NCBI RefSeq assembly: GCF_004168365.1
Contig: NZ_CP035704.1
Span: forward strand, 4,588,001-4,652,000
DNA length: 64,000 nt
From: Pseudolysobacter antarcticus
GTDB taxonomy: Bacteria; Pseudomonadota; Gammaproteobacteria; Xanthomonadales; Rhodanobacteraceae
Direction of reading: 5' to 3'
A program made the position numbers and the translations under genes. Positions 62,288 through 64,000 of the stretch are shown one piece after another (within the stretch, counting starts at the first letter, position 1; each line of letters starts with the position of its first letter). Below the pieces are notes generated by a model. That model was not told the origin of the DNA. It was given only the letters and a program-made list of their open reading frames with translations, and did not search any database.

Positions 62288-64000
62288 ATGCAACGCTCAA
62301 ATTCGCGTACGCCAGCACCAGCCATTTCGTTCCGGAATTCTCGAAGTTCACCTGCACGCGCGCATGCCCGCCGCTGCCCTCGCAATCCGTGATCACGCCC
62401 GGCCCGAAACTCGCGTGCGTCACGCGCTGACCGAGCCGCAACGTGGCCGATTCTTCCACGCCGAATTGGCGCACATAAGCGGGGCGCGACACCTGCACGC
62501 GCGGTCGAACTTCATACAATAATTCACGCGGCAGCTCGGTCAGAAAGCGTGATGGTCGGTTATAACTTTCCATGCCGTGCAGCCGCCGCGATTCGGCGTA
62601 ACACAGCACCAGTTGTTCGCGCGCACGCGTGATGCCGACGTAAGCGAGGCGGCGCTCTTCTTCGAGCCGGCTGGAATCGTCCAGCGACTTCTGGCTCGGA
62701 AACAAACCGTCTTCCAGGCCGACCAGAAACACCAGCGGAAATTCCAGTCCCTTGGCCGAATGCAGAGTCATCAGCTGCACGCAGTCCTGCCAAGCTTCGC
62801 CCTGGTTTTCTCCGGCTTCGAGTGCCGCGTGCGAGAGGAATGCGCTGAGCTCGGACATGTTCGCTTCGAGGTCTTCCGGCGTGCGCTCGAAACGGCCAGC
62901 GACGTTGACCAGTTCATCGAGATTTTCCACGCGCGATTCGGCGCTGCCGCGCGCGTCTTTTTCGTAGAAATCGCGCAATCCGGTGTGCGCGATCATGTGA
63001 TCGATCTGCTCGGCCAGACTCAACTCGAAGGTCGCGCTCGCGGCTTCGTCGATCAGGGTCAGAAATGCCTTCAGTGCGTTTTTCGCGCGACCGGCCAAGT
63101 CGCCCGAGATGAGCTCGTTCAAGGTCGAATCCCACAATGTGAGGCCGTCGCGACGCGCACGGCCACGCAGCGCGTCGAGGGTGCGATCGCCGATGCCGCG
63201 CGGCGGCGTATTCACCGCACGCTCGAACGCGGTATCGTCGGCACGATTTGCAATCAGACGCGAATACGCCAGCGCGTCCTTGATTTCAGCGCGCTCAAAA
63301 AAGCGCAACCCGCCGTAGACGCGATACGGAATGCCATGCTGGATCAGCTGTTCCTCGAACAGGCGCGACTGCGCATTCGAGCGGTATAAAATGGCGCAAT
63401 CGCTGCGTTTTCCACTTTGTTGCACATAGTTGCGAATGCGTTCGATGACAAACCGCGCTTCGTCCTGCTCGTTGTACGCGGCGTATAGCTCGATCGCCTG
63501 GCCGTCTTCGCCGGCGGTCCAGAGTTGCTTGCCGAGACGTTGCGGATTGTTGGCGATGATCGCGTTCGCGGCCTTGAGGATGGTCGCAGTCGAACGGTAA
63601 TTCTGTTCGAGGCGGATGGTTCTGGCGCTCGGAAAATCGCGCAGAAAATGCTGCACGTTTTCGACGCGCGCGCCGCGCCAACCGTAGATCGCCTGATCAT
63701 CGTCGCCGACCACGAAAACCTTTCCCGTGGTTCCTGCCAGGACGCGAATCCACGCATATTGCAGCGTATTCGTATCTTGAAATTCGTCGATCAGCAGATG
63801 CTGAAAACGCTGCTGGTAATGTTTGAGCAGCGCCTCGTTATTGAGCCAGAGCTCGTGCGAGCGCAACAGCAACTCGGCGAAATCCACGAGTCCGGCACGC
63901 TGGCAGGCTTCCTCGTAGGCGCGATAAATATCCAGCATCACCCGCGTCTGCGGATTGCCGGCGGCATCGATCGCATCGGCGCGCTTGCCTTCGTCCTTGG
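62286..64000 (-). CDS. uvrD: DNA helicase II, N-terminus cut by window edge
   Basis: About 571 residues of a UvrD/PcrA-type SF1A helicase; the frame is open to the window edge and the first ATPase motif lies outside. Visible motifs: LLIDEFQDTN (II), VGDDDQAIYGWRGAR (III), QNYRS (IV), LMTLHSAKGLEFPLVFLVG (V) and RRLAYVGITRAREQLVL (VI). The C-terminal segment HASFGPGVITDCEGSGGHARVQVNF is the UvrD-type tail. It unwinds DNA in mismatch and excision repair. Confidence 0.95.
   Translation of the reverse strand, partial: KDEGKRADAIDAAGNPQTRVMLDIYRAYEEACQRAGLVDFAELLLRSHELWLNNEALLKHYQQRFQHLLIDEFQDTNTLQYAWIRVLAGTTGKVFVVGDDDQAIYGWRGARVENVQHFLRDFPSARTIRLEQNYRSTATILKAANAIIANNPQRLGKQLWTAGEDGQAIELYAAYNEQDEARFVIERIRNYVQQSGKRSDCAILYRSNAQSRLFEEQLIQHGIPYRVYGGLRFFERAEIKDALAYSRLIANRADDTAFERAVNTPPRGIGDRTLDALRGRARRDGLTLWDSTLNELISGDLAGRAKNALKAFLTLIDEAASATFELSLAEQIDHMIAHTGLRDFYEKDARGSAESRVENLDELVNVAGRFERTPEDLEANMSELSAFLSHAALEAGENQGEAWQDCVQLMTLHSAKGLEFPLVFLVGLEDGLFPSQKSLDDSSRLEEERRLAYVGITRAREQLVLCYAESRRLHGMESYNRPSRFLTELPRELLYEVRPRVQVSRPAYVRQFGVEESATLRLGQRVTHASFGPGVITDCEGSGGHARVQVNFENSGTKWLVLAYANLSVA

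Overview
The window reads as a chromosome segment of a GC-rich gammaproteobacterium, most probably of the Xanthomonadales/Lysobacterales. The signs are a XanB2-type chorismatase beside an aryl-polyene (xanthomonadin-like) pigment gene set, a malto-oligosaccharide locus of the Xanthomonas type (MFS carrier, GH13 alpha-glucosidase), and one leu-ilv superoperon. This placement is inference; there is no rRNA in the window to confirm it.

Layout. 0-5.3 kb: minus-strand operon for uptake and hydrolysis of maltodextrin-like glucans. 5.5-10 kb: an attI-like site, two small gene cassettes and their attC sites, each attC cut by an identical 1750-bp IS1182-type element. 10.2-12.7 kb: a MglA-like GTPase with two roadblock proteins and a receiver-like partner. 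12.7-16.9 kb: decayed IS sequence, then a two-gene unit (soluble protein plus four-TM membrane protein) whose first gene is split by an IS5-type composite element carrying a piece of a membrane dipeptidase gene. 17.0-28.3 kb: leader peptide, attenuator and leuA-ilvE-leuCDB-ilvDCB-ilvH, that is, nearly all of leucine/valine/isoleucine synthesis in one transcript. 28.4-37.3 kb: housekeeping and accessory genes (EamA, sulfotransferase, S33 peptidase, NatAB-like ABC exporter, HemF, an ECF sigma factor with a Ser/Thr kinase).

37.4-40.2 kb (ketosynthase, chain-length factor, GT2) and 49.3-56.9 kb (ketoreductase, two hotdog dehydratases, MMPL exporter, LolA-like, acyltransferase, COG4648, ACP, XanB2) look like two halves of one aryl-polyene gene set. 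They are separated by an 8.5-kb accessory island (40.2-48.7 kb) that starts with a second attI-like site and carries cassette genes, attC sites, an IS remnant and REP-like palindromes. 56.8-64 kb: two tandem GT-C-like membrane proteins, a transmembrane Ser/Thr kinase and the C-terminal part of uvrD.

The main unusual signal is a dispersed integron cassette system without an integrase gene in the window: two copies of an attI-like element with matching internal spacing, five attC sites, and an IS that has entered attC right-hand core sites with a GTT duplication. The second is a disrupted two-gene unit with RexAB-like architecture whose reading frame is restored exactly if the composite element is removed.
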